This document shows positions 31,050 to 42,600 of a DNA stretch of 64,000 nucleotides, one piece after another. Numbering within the stretch: the first letter of the stretch is position 1; the number at the start of each line of letters is the position of its first letter. Origin of the DNA: Antedon mediterranea (Eukaryota > Echinodermata > Crinoidea > Comatulida > Antedonidae); NCBI RefSeq assembly GCF_964355755.1, contig NC_092671.1:35357304-35421303 (forward strand). Direction: 5' to 3'. The notes beneath the pieces are model-generated. The model saw only the letters and a program-made list of their open reading frames with translations, made no database searches and was not told the DNA's origin. A program made the position numbers and the translations under genes.

Positions 31050-32815
31050 ATTTCTTTGGTTACTAAAAATAGTTGATAAAATGTGCATATTTTGATTATT
31101 TTTATACAAAAAATGAATATTTTGTAGCGTAATTGTTATGTTTATTTATATAATATTAAATAATTTAAGTGTTTGGAAAAACTATTTGGTATCAAATGAA
31201 AGCCCACAAAATATTCTATCCATTACTAAATACTACCCAACTTGTATTAAAAATCTGTAATTATGATGCTAATTTTGTTAAAAATGTGCATATTTTATAT
31301 TTTTTTTTACTAAAATGAGTATATTAAATACCGTACTGACGCGGGTATAAGCCCATCCCCCTTGAACATGAAATCACGTCAAGTTTGGGGGGTGGGCTTA
31401 CACCCGAGGATCCAAAAATGCAGATCGTCAAAAACAGCACATTTACACTGTGTATTCCACCATGCGAGCGAGCGCCCTCACGTGTACGACGTTGCCTCTA
31501 AATACACGAGGTGTAGAGTGTCGGAAATCAATCTTATAGTTTGTGTAATTTATTGTAGAATATCTTATTTTAAACATCAATTGAACAAGAATTTATCAAG
31601 CAGAAAAGCAAGTATACAATGTTCGTTAAATAGAAATGTACCAAAGAAATTTAATAAGCTTGTTTATGGCAGCCGATACCAAATAGTGGTTTTCTGTTTT
31701 GGCGACTTGTAGCGTCGTGTGTGAAGCGATCTTCGACCGCGATGGAGTGTAAACAAAACAGGACCGCTAGGCCTCATATGGCCTAGAGTATATTAGCCTA
31801 GCTTGGTTATGATCAAAGATAGGTGTATTCGGTGCATGGACGTCGCCAAATACTGTACAAAATAATGTATTACGACACACACTGTAGATCTTCGAATTAA
31901 TGGGTGGGCTTTTACCCGAGTGCCTCATTTTTCATGAAAATTAGTCAAAAGTCGGGGGTGGGCTTATACCCGAGTATGTGCTTATACCCGCGTCAGTACG
32001 GTAGTGTAAATTTATTCTGGTTTATTTATAATATTAACTAATTCAAGTGTTCTTTTGGTATCAAATTGTTCAAAATATACATATTTATATTCGGTCTAAC
32101 ACAACTTTTAGCGAAAAAAATGACCAGAAATGCTTTTACTGACTTTTTACCCAAAAATGACAAAAAATAATACACAATATGCTACCTATTTTCCATACAA
32201 TTAACTTCATAATTAAAAATTCTCAATACAAGTTGGGTAGCATATTGTGTAACTGTATGCTTTCCTTTGATACCATACAGTTTGTTCATTTGGAATTTTA
32301 AAGAATAATTCAAAGGTCACTTGAATTATTTAATATTATAAATAAACCAAAATAAATTTACACTATTTAATATACTCATTTTAGTAAAAAAATAATAAAA
32401 TTTTAAACAAAATTAGCATCATAATTACAGATTTTTAAAACGAGTTGGGTAGCAATGGATAGAATATTTTATGGGCTTTCATTTGATACCAAATAGTTTT
32501 TCCAAACACTTATATTATATAATAAACATAACAATTACGCTACAAAATATTCATTTTTTGTATAAAAATAATCGAAATATGCACATTTTCCATACAATTA
32601 GATTCATAATTAAAAATTCTCAACACAAGTTGGGTAGCATATTGTGTATGCTTTCATTTAATACCATACAGTTTGTCCATTGGCATTTTAAAGAATAATT
32701 TAACCTGAAAATGTGTTTTTGGGTCATTTTTGGGTCAAAGGTCTGTAAAAGCATTTCCGGTCATTTTTTCGCTAAAAGTTGTGTTAGACCGAATATAAAT
32801 ATGTATATTCTGAAC
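31050..32815. repeat. Large interrupted palindrome
   Basis: Sequence at 31070-31330 plus 32002-32050 is inverted at 32320-32595; for example AAATGTGCATATTTTGATTATT mirrors AATAATCGAAATATGCACATTT. Separately, 32075-32160 (CGGTCTAACACAACTTTTAGCG) is inverted at 32715-32800. A block GTATGCTTTC-TTTGATACCATACAG is directly repeated at 32258 and 32646. The left arm is split by the 31331-32001 transposon. No ORF is present. It could be a nest of old elements or a long-hairpin locus. Confidence 0.75.
31331..32001. mobile_element. TA-inserted transposon (mariner-type MITE)
   Basis: A 671-bp element with ends CCGTACTGACGCGGGTATAAGC on both sides, inverted, and TA on each flank (31329-31330 and 32002-32003). 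The uninterrupted sequence TATTAAATAGTGTAAA survives in the mirror arm near 32360, which confirms the insertion point. Sub-terminal blocks GGGGGTGGGCTTA-ACCCGAG repeat near both ends. The 116-codon frame inside does not resemble a transposase. Confidence 0.85.
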
Positions 32816-33377
32816 AATTTGACACCAAAGGTAAATCTGTACGACAAGTGGTTGTCGAGATTAAGAACATTTTTAACCTTTGACCGCGATTTTGGGCATG
32901 TTCGTCCCGGATAGCAAATTTAGCACACATTTCATGTTGTTCGTTGGGGCCAAATTAACAGTTGAGATATTCTCTCCTAAAATAAATGCATACAAATCTG
33001 ACCCAGGTCCTAGACTATAAATAACTAACGGTTTAGCTTTAGATTTTTGGCCCGCCCTTGTTTTTTTTAAAACAAATATTTTATGAAGAAATGCGCCTGA
33101 CAATGACAAAGAAAAAAATCACTTCAAATCATGCACGGTTATCGTTACTGGTGTTTTCAAAGATCATTTGCTTGTAATAATAAGGTATTATTGTTAAAAT
33201 GCATCATGTTATATTTTGTCCTTTTTGGAGTTTTATGAATTTGGTCGTTCCGTAACCGGCGGCCGAAATGCACTGTGACCAGGCCCTCTCCCCTGCTTTA
33301 CCTTTATCTTACTAGCCTAGGCCAACCTAGAGCTCTATTTAGGCTAGCCTAGGCCTAACCAGCAGGTGGGAGGGGTA
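32816..33377. other. Intergenic, no gene seen
   Basis: Between the palindrome and the long-TIR elements. It becomes richer in CpG and TAGGCCTA-type motifs from about 33300. No exon recognised. Confidence 0.4.
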
Positions 33378-34455
33378 GGCTAGCCGATTTCGATCCAAGT
33401 CGGCCCTAAACCGTCTTGGCCAAAGTCAAGTCGGCCCCAAGTCAAGTCGGCCCCAAGTCAACTCGGCCTCAAGTCAACTCGGTCTCAAGTCAACTCGGCC
33501 AAAAAATAATCAGTCAACTCGGCCCCGTTAAAGTATGGAATGCAAAAGTTGCAAAGGAAGGGGATTGATAAAATAATTTATCTTCACATTTTTTTACCTA
33601 TGAATAATTCTGACTTTTAATGAATATTAATATTTAGACAATAATACATTAGCAAAAAAAATAAGAAGGATTTCACCAACTTTCCTTTATTTACGTTTAA
33701 TAAAATTTCAAATTGCACAAATTGTTCTGAAATTGCGCATACAAACAATTGATTAATAAGCTAGCATTCATACTATTGTTAATGATTACGATATAAACAC
33801 ATTGTAGGCCCAATAATGATGATGCACGTACGTAGGCACGTATGTTCGTTCGTGCGTCAAAATTCAATAAACATTTCCGATATGCGAGGACATTTATTAG
33901 GTGTAATAAGATTGTTTGGTTGGATTGTTTGGTTGAATCATTGAGGTATTAAATAATGTTAACTCCATGGTTGAATCACGCGTAGATTTCTTCAGTGTAT
34001 GCATTTGATTAGGCGACAACATCTGTAACCAATTCGTAACTGCGCCTCCCTGCGCCTTTGGCAGCTATTTCGATATTACAACTGCTACGTGTTTTCGCTG
34101 ACCGGGGATTCCCCTTTTTTTAAAACGCAAATCATGGACAAAAACGGTGTGTACGATCATTTTTCTATGGCCAAATAGTGGAACCATGGAGCTATAACAG
34201 CTTCATGGTGGAACGTAGGCCTACGTCTTCGATTTACTAAAATGTGGTACGGTACCTGCACGTGTTTTTGTAACACGCGAGTACTTCTATTCATATCGGC
34301 AATGTGCGTTCCATACTTAATTATGGCCGAGTTGACCGATTAGTTTTTGGCCGAGTTGACATGAGGACGAGTTGACGTGAGGCCGAGTTGACGTGGGGCC
34401 GACTTGACGTGAGGCCGAGACGGTTTGGGGCCGACTTGACCTGCACCCGGCTAGC
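33378..34455. mobile_element. Long-TIR element with tandem AGTCAACTCGG repeats
   Basis: The left terminus has about six copies of a CAAGTCAACTCGGCC-like unit (33396-33526). The right terminus carries the inverse, GGCCGAGTTGACGTGA, about six times (34324-34440). The interior of about 800 bp has no ORF. Arrays of short repeats inside TIRs are seen in foldback/Mutator-like elements. It ends at the same GGCTAGCCG motif with which the next element starts. Confidence 0.75.
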
Positions 34456-35340
34456 CGGTTTACGATGAAATCGGTCGCGATAAAATCAACTTCCGGTATT
34501 TTGTATGGCGCGCCGCTAGAGCTATACGTTTGAAATCGGTCGCGCTATTTTGTATGGAGCGAGATGCATGCTAGCGGGATTTACATTTTCTTCGTTTATA
34601 TAGTCTAGATTTAATTGATATTTTTTAGGAACCAGATTATTTATGTGGATATTTTTTATTTTGGTTAATAAATATTTATTATCAATCATTTTTTTTTTAT
34701 TTCACAGGTCTCGGAGAAGGACTGTATCTTTTCAAAATGGCCATTTCTAAACACGTTTAAATATTTTATTAGGCATATAATAATTTACCTCTATTTTATT
34801 ATGTACTGTAATTAATATATTATACTGTATAGGAAATATACGTCTGTGTCTTTTAATAATATTATGCAAACAATTACGTAAAAGAGAACAATTTACGTAT
34901 ATACGTCGGCGATACTATAGTTTTTAATTTGAATATCTTTTATTTGTTCATTTATAATAATCACTTAATGTGTCTCACATCCGTACGCCGTTCGTAAATC
35001 TAAATGTTTAAATATCAAGGTGCAAGATTACCTCTTTGAGAATCGTGCCCACCTTTTAATATCCATCCATTATTATTCTCACATCTAGGCCTATCATTGT
35101 ACAGCATACTGCATAGTCCTACTGTATAGGCCCGGTGATTTATAACGGCATATTATTTTATTAGTATTCACTATTATCCTAAAACCATGCTCACGTAAGA
35201 GTGGCGGATACCCATGCAAAATAGCGCTACCGATATCATTAAACGTATAGCTCTAGCGGCGCGCCATACAAAATACCGGAAGTTGATTTCAAACGCGACC
35301 GATTTCAGACGCGACCGATTTCATCTGACACCGGCTAGCC
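34449..35340. mobile_element. Long-TIR element with CGATTTCA and GGCGCGCC arms
   Basis: About 100-bp inverted ends share CTAGCCGGT, GATGAAATCGGTCGCG, AACTTCCGGTATTTTGTATG and GCGCGCCGCTAGAGCTATACG. It abuts the 33378-34455 element with a shared CCGGCTAGCC junction. No ORF is seen. The AT-rich core (34600-35200) contrasts with the GC-rich arms. Confidence 0.75.
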
Positions 35341-36245
35341 TAGCCTAGGCCTAGCCTAACCAGCAGGGGAGGGGGGAATAGCCTAGCTAGAGTCTAGCTA
35401 CTAATAATTAGTAATTATAGGTTATGTACCTAAATAATTAAATGCTATGTTTAATACATATTATACGTACAACTTCAACAAATACAATTCACTCTATTTT
35501 TATTAAAAAAACAATTGTTTTTGTTTTACAAAACATACCCTACATACACTTTCTTCTTTTCTGTCAGTGATGAAGCCCGCCCTCTCTTACTCTTGTTCTT
35601 CTCTTTCGTATACAGAATTGCCCACAGAACTGTTATTGATCCTGCGAAGAAGTGTATATATGCGCCGGTCAAAGGTTGAAAGTTGTTGCTACGCGAATGG
35701 AAACTTTAGATTTTTGTAAATAGAGAGGTAAACAAAGTTGGAAATGATAGTGTTTTGTCTAAATTATGTTCAGGTTGATTAACAAAAGCCATAGCTTACT
35801 TGTTCGTGTGTACAGTCATATGGTTTATTTATTAATCAGAATGTTATTAACGAATTTCTAGGCCTAAAAAGGGCCTCTCTAGGCCTAGGCCTACTACTAG
35901 CCTAGGCCCTAGGCCTACTAGCCTACTAGTACTAGCTAGGCCTAGGCTAGTAGGCCTAGTCCTAGTCAGGCCTCTAAAGTTTACAGTAAGAAGGAAGGGC
36001 CTACCTACCTAAGAGTCCAACCTAGCCTCTAGAGCCTCTAAGCCGGATTGCCCCTACCTATCCTCAGTCAGGTCTACCTAGCTAGGGCTAGGCTAGGCCT
36101 AGACTAGGCCTACTAGATAGAGTAGGCTACTACTAACTAGGCCTAGCTAGCTAGAGAGAGGCCTAACTAGGCTATTCGCTATGATGGCTAGGCCTATAGC
36201 CTAGTAGGGCCCCCTAGCCTAGTCTGAAGATAGGAGGAGGCTAGG
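35341..36245. repeat. TAGGCCTA-rich intergenic tract
   Basis: From 35861 to 36245 overlapping AGGCCTAG/TAGGCCTA/CTAGGC words make up most of the sequence. It is not a clean tandem array; the same word is scattered across the window. It lies just upstream of MYCBPAP. Confidence 0.7.
35640..35735. promoter_or_regulatory. Possible shared promoter of PEMT and MYCBPAP
   Basis: The only non-repeat, CpG-containing patch between the two genes holds TATATATGCGCCGG and, on the minus strand, TTCGCGTAGCAAC. The AGCAAC part resembles half of an RFX X-box, a motif common upstream of cilia genes such as MYCBPAP. A donor-like AGAG|GTAAAC follows at about 35732. The evidence is weak. Confidence 0.22.
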
Positions 36246-36326
36246 CTGATCCTCACTTATCATGTTGTAAATTATTATTTTTTATGCCAACAATTTGTAG
36301 TCAGCTTAACGTTATTTTTGTGATCC

Positions 36327-36463
36327 TAAGACTTGGCGAATGGGTATCAACTATCCCTAATTCCCAATTGGTTGGTTAAAAAAACACATTTCGGAGTATC
36401 CATACCAAAATTAAATTTGATACGTCGCTGCGTTGCGTTGCGTTCTACTAAGAACCACGCTTT
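36327..36463. mobile_element. MITE M2, worn copy
   Basis: Ends TAAGACTTGG and AACCACGCTTTA with CTGCGTTGCGTTGCGTTCTACTA at the right. The left half is heavily altered. It is 146 bp before the MYCBPAP start codon. Confidence 0.55.
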
Positions 36464-36609
36464 AGTACAACAATTGCTAGGCTGTCTTATTAATTACTCA
36501 CAATTTCTTTCTTAATCTTAGTAATATCACAGAAATATTGTGTGTACTTAATTACACTCTCAGTTGTTTTGTATTTTTTTTTAAAGATTTGTAAGTAAAT
36601 AGAAGAAAA

Positions 36610-39600
36610 ATGACAAGCAAACTATCTTTCAAAGCATCAAAGAAGGATCGGCCACGTTCCACAGGTAAGGAATTGCAGGGAGGAACCAGAGAGGTATAGT
36701 AACATACATGCCAACAATACCAATTTGGCTTGGAGACTCCCGTATTTCAGACTCATCTTCCGGCCTAGGCTAATATTGTGCTCACGGTTTTCCACAATTT
36801 CTCCCACATTATAAAGATAAATGAATTTTTATGTATCTGTGTGGTTTTCTGCATTAAAATATAACAAAAAGGCTAACAGTTACACACAACCAAATTTATG
36901 ATATTTAAGCCATTAAATTGTTACAACCATTTGCGGCCATAATTTTCTGATTTTGTTCTGAACAGAAAAGGGATTACCCTCAAATAACCACAATGCGATA
37001 ATGCTTGTGACGTCACACACTGCGCTCCTTACTTCACAATAATAGATAGAGGGCACTGTTGACCTAAAAAAAACACCACCTCCCTTTTATTTTTAATTTC
37101 ATGTTGGCATGTATGCAGTAATAGGTGCAGCCAGGTGCATTTAATAGGTTAAACAATTTGATCAAGTTTAGTAAAATTCAGAACCTAAATATCATGCCAA
37201 CCTGTCATTGCAGTCATTCTTTTACAAACAGTTTTGCTTTTGATGTTATCACTGAAAAGATTCAAGGTTAAAGGTTAGACTGATTTCCATTATTACACTT
37301 AAAAAACATAAAGAAGGGCTTTGTAATACTGTCACTGTCAATTGACAAAAACTACTTTTGACAAATCAAAGAACTACAATATTTTATTTCAACATTGTTT
37401 TTATCACTATAATAACATATAACTTGCTAAATTCATAGACATTTTAATAAGCTTTTTTCACAACATCAAAACACTTTTAATTTGATGAGAATATGTATAC
37501 AAAGGGCTAACAAAAAACGTGACCTTCTTGTTGCCCTATTTACACAATCCTTTACAATTTTACTTTTCAAATCATCTTCAACTGAAGTTTGTTTAGATGA
37601 GGTCAGCGCACCTAAAATAAAGAGACAATCAAACTTCCTAACAAAAGCATTCTGCTACAGGTGTTTGTTTGCAAAGCATCGCTAAATGTTTAGAAATGTC
37701 CTTATATTTTAAAAATTGTGGTAGTTGGTCAGTATTTTGTACAATATCTAACAATATGGATTCTACTGAAAGCAGTCTCTTAAGTTTTAGGACTAACAAA
37801 ACCCGTCGCAGAAGTTCTTCAGTTAAGGGCCTTGGTAAGAAATTATTCTAATAGTTTGGAAGTATTTTTCTGTGGAATGTCTTTATTTCTAAAAAAAATG
37901 TAAAAATTGCTATTTTGTGTATTGAATTAAACTTGTTTCTTTTTTGTGTAATTTTCAGGAGACCCGGGCCACATTTTTTGACAAAGCCTAATATTCAATT
38001 AGGAATAAGTAACTTAAGATATTAGATGTATTTCAATGTCTTGGAAGAGGCTGTATGAGGCACGTTACTTAGTTTAAACTAAATACTGTTTTTATTGTTA
38101 TGGTCTATTGACGTTAAACTTGTAATACACAGCTAAGCTAATACGGTAATTATTAGAGGGTTATCCATCATTTCTTAATGTAAAATCTGTCTTGAGTCCT
38201 ATATAAAGGTCTCAGCCAAAGTCAATGTTAAAAGATCCTAATATCTAGTACTTTATTTAAAATATTTTCCTCAATGTTCTATATACAAATCTGCTTACAA
38301 CTTATTCATAAATTCATAATATTAAGGTCGCACCCTCTTTTCACAGCAGAAGAATTCACCAAAGATACCATTAAAAATCTATTGTCCCCCTGAAAAAATT
38401 AATTTGTACAATCATTGTTTTTGTTGAATATCCCATTTTAATGTCACATAACATTTATCCATTTGAAGAAAATGTGAATCTAAAAAATATTATTTACCTG
38501 AAAAAACACTGTATTTTAAGGCAAATTATCCAAATTGGCTGCCAGCCAAGTTTTTGTTTGAATTTGACCATTTATTTGTCATTATATATGAGAAAACATT
38601 TTTTTTATGGAAGGGATTAACTTTATTAAAACTACAAAATAACCTATTCAAATTCTGATTTAATTAATAATTTTTCATGTTTTTTGGGAGACAATATACA
38701 GAAGGCAAACAATAAATACATTTTTAAATAATTTAGGTTAATTTTTATTAAAAATGTAGTTATAAATCAATTATTTAAATTAATTATACTTGTTATTAAA
38801 ATGTTAAAAATGATATTTTATGTAAAGCCGCCCTCAATTTTTTATCACCATAACAAGTGGCTAAATCCAAATTTACATTGCAATAGAGTGGAACAGGTTG
38901 AATAAATACTTTCAGTATATTAATGTTGCTGTTTCTTAGTTACCACATTATCAGAAAACAGACTCGTACACAGTTTAGTTTAAAGGTAAACACAAATCAA
39001 TGAATAACAACCGACATTAAATTGCGCTACTGTTGGCGTTGTTCAAACGTACGTTAAGTAGTTTGATACAGATAAAAACATGTTTTCATCTTCGTTAAAA
39101 GATATTACAGTACTTGCAACGTTACAAAATTGTCTGGTGCATAATTACCTTTCGTGATGATATTTATATATTGGTGATTTACAGCAGTTCTTTTGTTGCA
39201 AATTTTGAGAATTTGTTTTATGTACGACATGGACTTAAAGTATACAATAATAGATAGAACTCAGTCGAGATTGTCGACAACTCGCAGTAATAATAGTAGC
39301 AGTGCGTCAAGTGTAAAAACTAGAGTCCGATCAGGATCTACTAATACGTCAAAACATTCCAATCGTAAGTCAAGCCTATGAAAAGTTGTTTTATTTTATA
39401 TTTTAGATTAAACTTTACCTAGTTCAACCGTCTTGTGTTTCTTTTTCAGAGTATTTATCTTAAATTTTTAGTATGTAAATTAGTTTTTCTGGTTACAATA
39501 CAATATTTGTTAAAGTTTTAAATTGAAGTTTTGGGTATATAGTGTGATGCTTAACTACCTGTACCAGTCCTTGGTTCATTTTTAAGTCCTGCTCAAAGGC

Positions 39601-42600
39601 TTTCTCTAAAAAAAGAAATATAGAGAGTTTACTTTTTTGTTTGTTTTGTGAAGAAAAAAAACCATATAGTGATATAAATGATTAGTGATTACACTTGTTT
39701 GTAATAATTAAATTTTAAAAAGACATTCAGTACAGTATGTAAAACATTTCTTCTTTTAGTCATATGCTAAAACAATTTCCTTTTCAGATTCAATAAAATA
39801 AATGTCTACTTAATTCATTGTTGATGCAGTAATTGAAACCTATTTACTTCGAAGATTATTATTCTTTTAATAATTGAATTTTAACTAGAATAACAGTCTG
39901 TGAGCTCGATATGCAGCCGTAACCTCTTGAATACAATTTGATAAATGGCTTTACTCTAATCAGTCAATTATTTGTAGTTGAAGATCAAACAACACACACT
40001 CTTGAACGCTGATCGATCAATAGTCTCAGATTAAATTGAAAATAAGACGTAGATAAACATTTGGAAAAAAAGTAGTATCTCTGCCCTTTAACTCTCATCT
40101 TGTTTAAATATTAACATAAGTAGAATACAGTCTGTTCTTTTGAATTTCAAGTGGTCTAATGTTAGATAAATACAGTATATTAAAAATATAGTAGACTGTT
40201 GAATACTTCATTTAAACTATGGCATCAGTTATCAGCATTGAACAAAAAGTTTGTTTGGTGTGAACAGTGTTTAACTGGCTATAACTGGATATTGAATTTC
40301 TTCACGTTTTATGATTGGTGATTTTTTTAGTATTGTATGTATGCAGTCAGTTAATTCCGAATAAGACTTTTACAAAAGGTTGTAAATATTCGTCCCTACC
40401 AATGTTAAGGATGGTATTGGGACCATTGACTGTAAAGCAGTGTCTACACTATCAAAGTTCATGTGATGTGCCCATATATGGACACGATGATGTCATATCA
40501 CTACCATATTTGGGTACATCATATATTTTTGATAGTCTCGACAGAGCTTTAGAGAGAAACAATGAAAGGTTTTCTTTTTATTTAGAGACTCATTTTTATA
40601 CTCACTAAAACATGTATTTCTGCAGAAGCTGTGTTGATTTCACAGATTTCCTAAGTTTATCAAAACACTTGTTTAGGTTATTTGGTAATAAACTTATATA
40701 TTCTTTAAATTGACACAGATAAGATGAGGCGGGGCAAACGAGATGGCACACCAGACAAGATGGTGAGTCCCAACAACTCTCAATCACAGACGGAAGAGGA
40801 TCAATCTCTGCAAAGCAAGCAAGTCATCAATGGTGAAGACATCCAAGCTCTTGCCATTGACCTTTCACACTTACAAAAGGTAGTTGAACCGTCAATGTTT
40901 TCTGTCATCACGATCAAAGAAAAGAGAATTGAACTAAAACTAAAAGTGTTTTCTTTTTAAAGGTACGAGCACCTCGACCACCATCAGGTGATAAAGCCAA
41001 AACTGAGGTCACACGAAAGGTTATTGTGAAAAAGATAAAATCCAAGATGGAATTAGATGCTCTGAAAACAAAAACAATAACTGTAGCAAAGCCTGCACCG
41101 CCAGGTGTACCTCTAATGGTAGATGACTACTCAGGTAACCCTCTAACTTACTTTAAAAAAAAAACAAAAAAACCCTTTAACTTGCTGAAAACAAAAACAA
41201 TAACTGTAGCAAAGCCTGCACCGCCAGGTGTACCTCTAATGGTAGAGGACTACTCAGGTAACCCTCTAACTTACTTTAAAAAAACAAACCTCTAACTTAT
41301 TGAAAACAAAAACAATAACTGTACAGCAAAGCCTGCACCGCCAGGTGTACCTCTAATGGTAGATGACTACTCAGGTAACCCTCTAACTTACTTTAAAAAA
41401 CAAACCTCTAATTTACTGAAAACAAAAACAATAACTGTAGCAAAGCCTGCACCACCAGGTGTACCTCTAAAGTTAAAAGAAAGATAAAAACACCACGTCA
41501 GTTTTTAAACGATGCCGATATTTGTGAATACTTATACTTATTATAATTCTAGGTTGCAGTGGGCTTCGATTTGATGTCAATGGTCAGATCATACCGCACA
41601 GCATTCTTGGAACTATAGACGACTTCAAATATGAAGCAATGATTCGAGGGCATATGACGGTAAAAGAGAATTATTTTGTTTTTTGTCACACCTAAAATAA
41701 TGGGTTATATATGATTTGAACCCAAGAAATAGCGATAGAACTGGAAAGCATATGTATACATTAAGTGGCAATCTTTGTATCATTTGTTTTTTTTTTCAAA
41801 AAGTACCGGTGAATGGTAATATTGTTTTAATTTCAGTCGCCACATAATTTAGAACCACCAGACCGCCCTCAAACTCCTAAAGTTAAATTTGAAAAACCTG
41901 AGAAGGAGGTGACGCCAAGAGACGCTTTTCTGAACGAGAACAACGCCCTCAGAAATTGGCAGATGAAAATGTTGGAACGGAAAAAGACACAGGGATACAT
42001 ATCTAGTATGTTACATTTTTATATTTTAAGCCTTATAGATAATTATTAACTAATAATTATCTATAAGGCTTAAAATATAAAAATGTTGGATATCTATGCA
42101 TAATTATATAAAACTTCAGTAGAGTATGGTATGGTTTATGTGACAAAAAATTATCTATAAGGCTTAAAATATAAAAATGTTGGATATCTATGCATAATTA
42201 TATAAAACTTCAGTAGAGTATGGTATGGTTTATGTGACAAAAAAAAATGTGATGTGCCCATATATGGATATGATGTTGTCATATCACTACCATATTTGGG
42301 CACATCACACTTTTTTTGACAAATTTGATACTGTAGACAGAGCTTTTTAAATTTATATTTATCTATTTGATGAATACCGACAGAACAAACATGAATCTAA
42401 CTATATTTCAACTTTTTCCAGAACTGCTTTTGAAGCCAGCAGACACATTAGTGATGAACCAAGCCAAGGATTACCGTGAAACACAAGAGGAACGATACCG
42501 ACTTGATAGAGCTATTCCTGCAGTACAATATGGCAAAGGATGTAAGTGAACATCTATCTCTATTACATTCTAAGAAGGATTATTTCATTCTGGAAATTAC

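Noticed and set aside
31362-31712. 116-codon frame in the TA-inserted element, considered as a transposase
   Set aside because: No DDE/D motif or helix-turn-helix is evident and the element is too short for an autonomous mariner.
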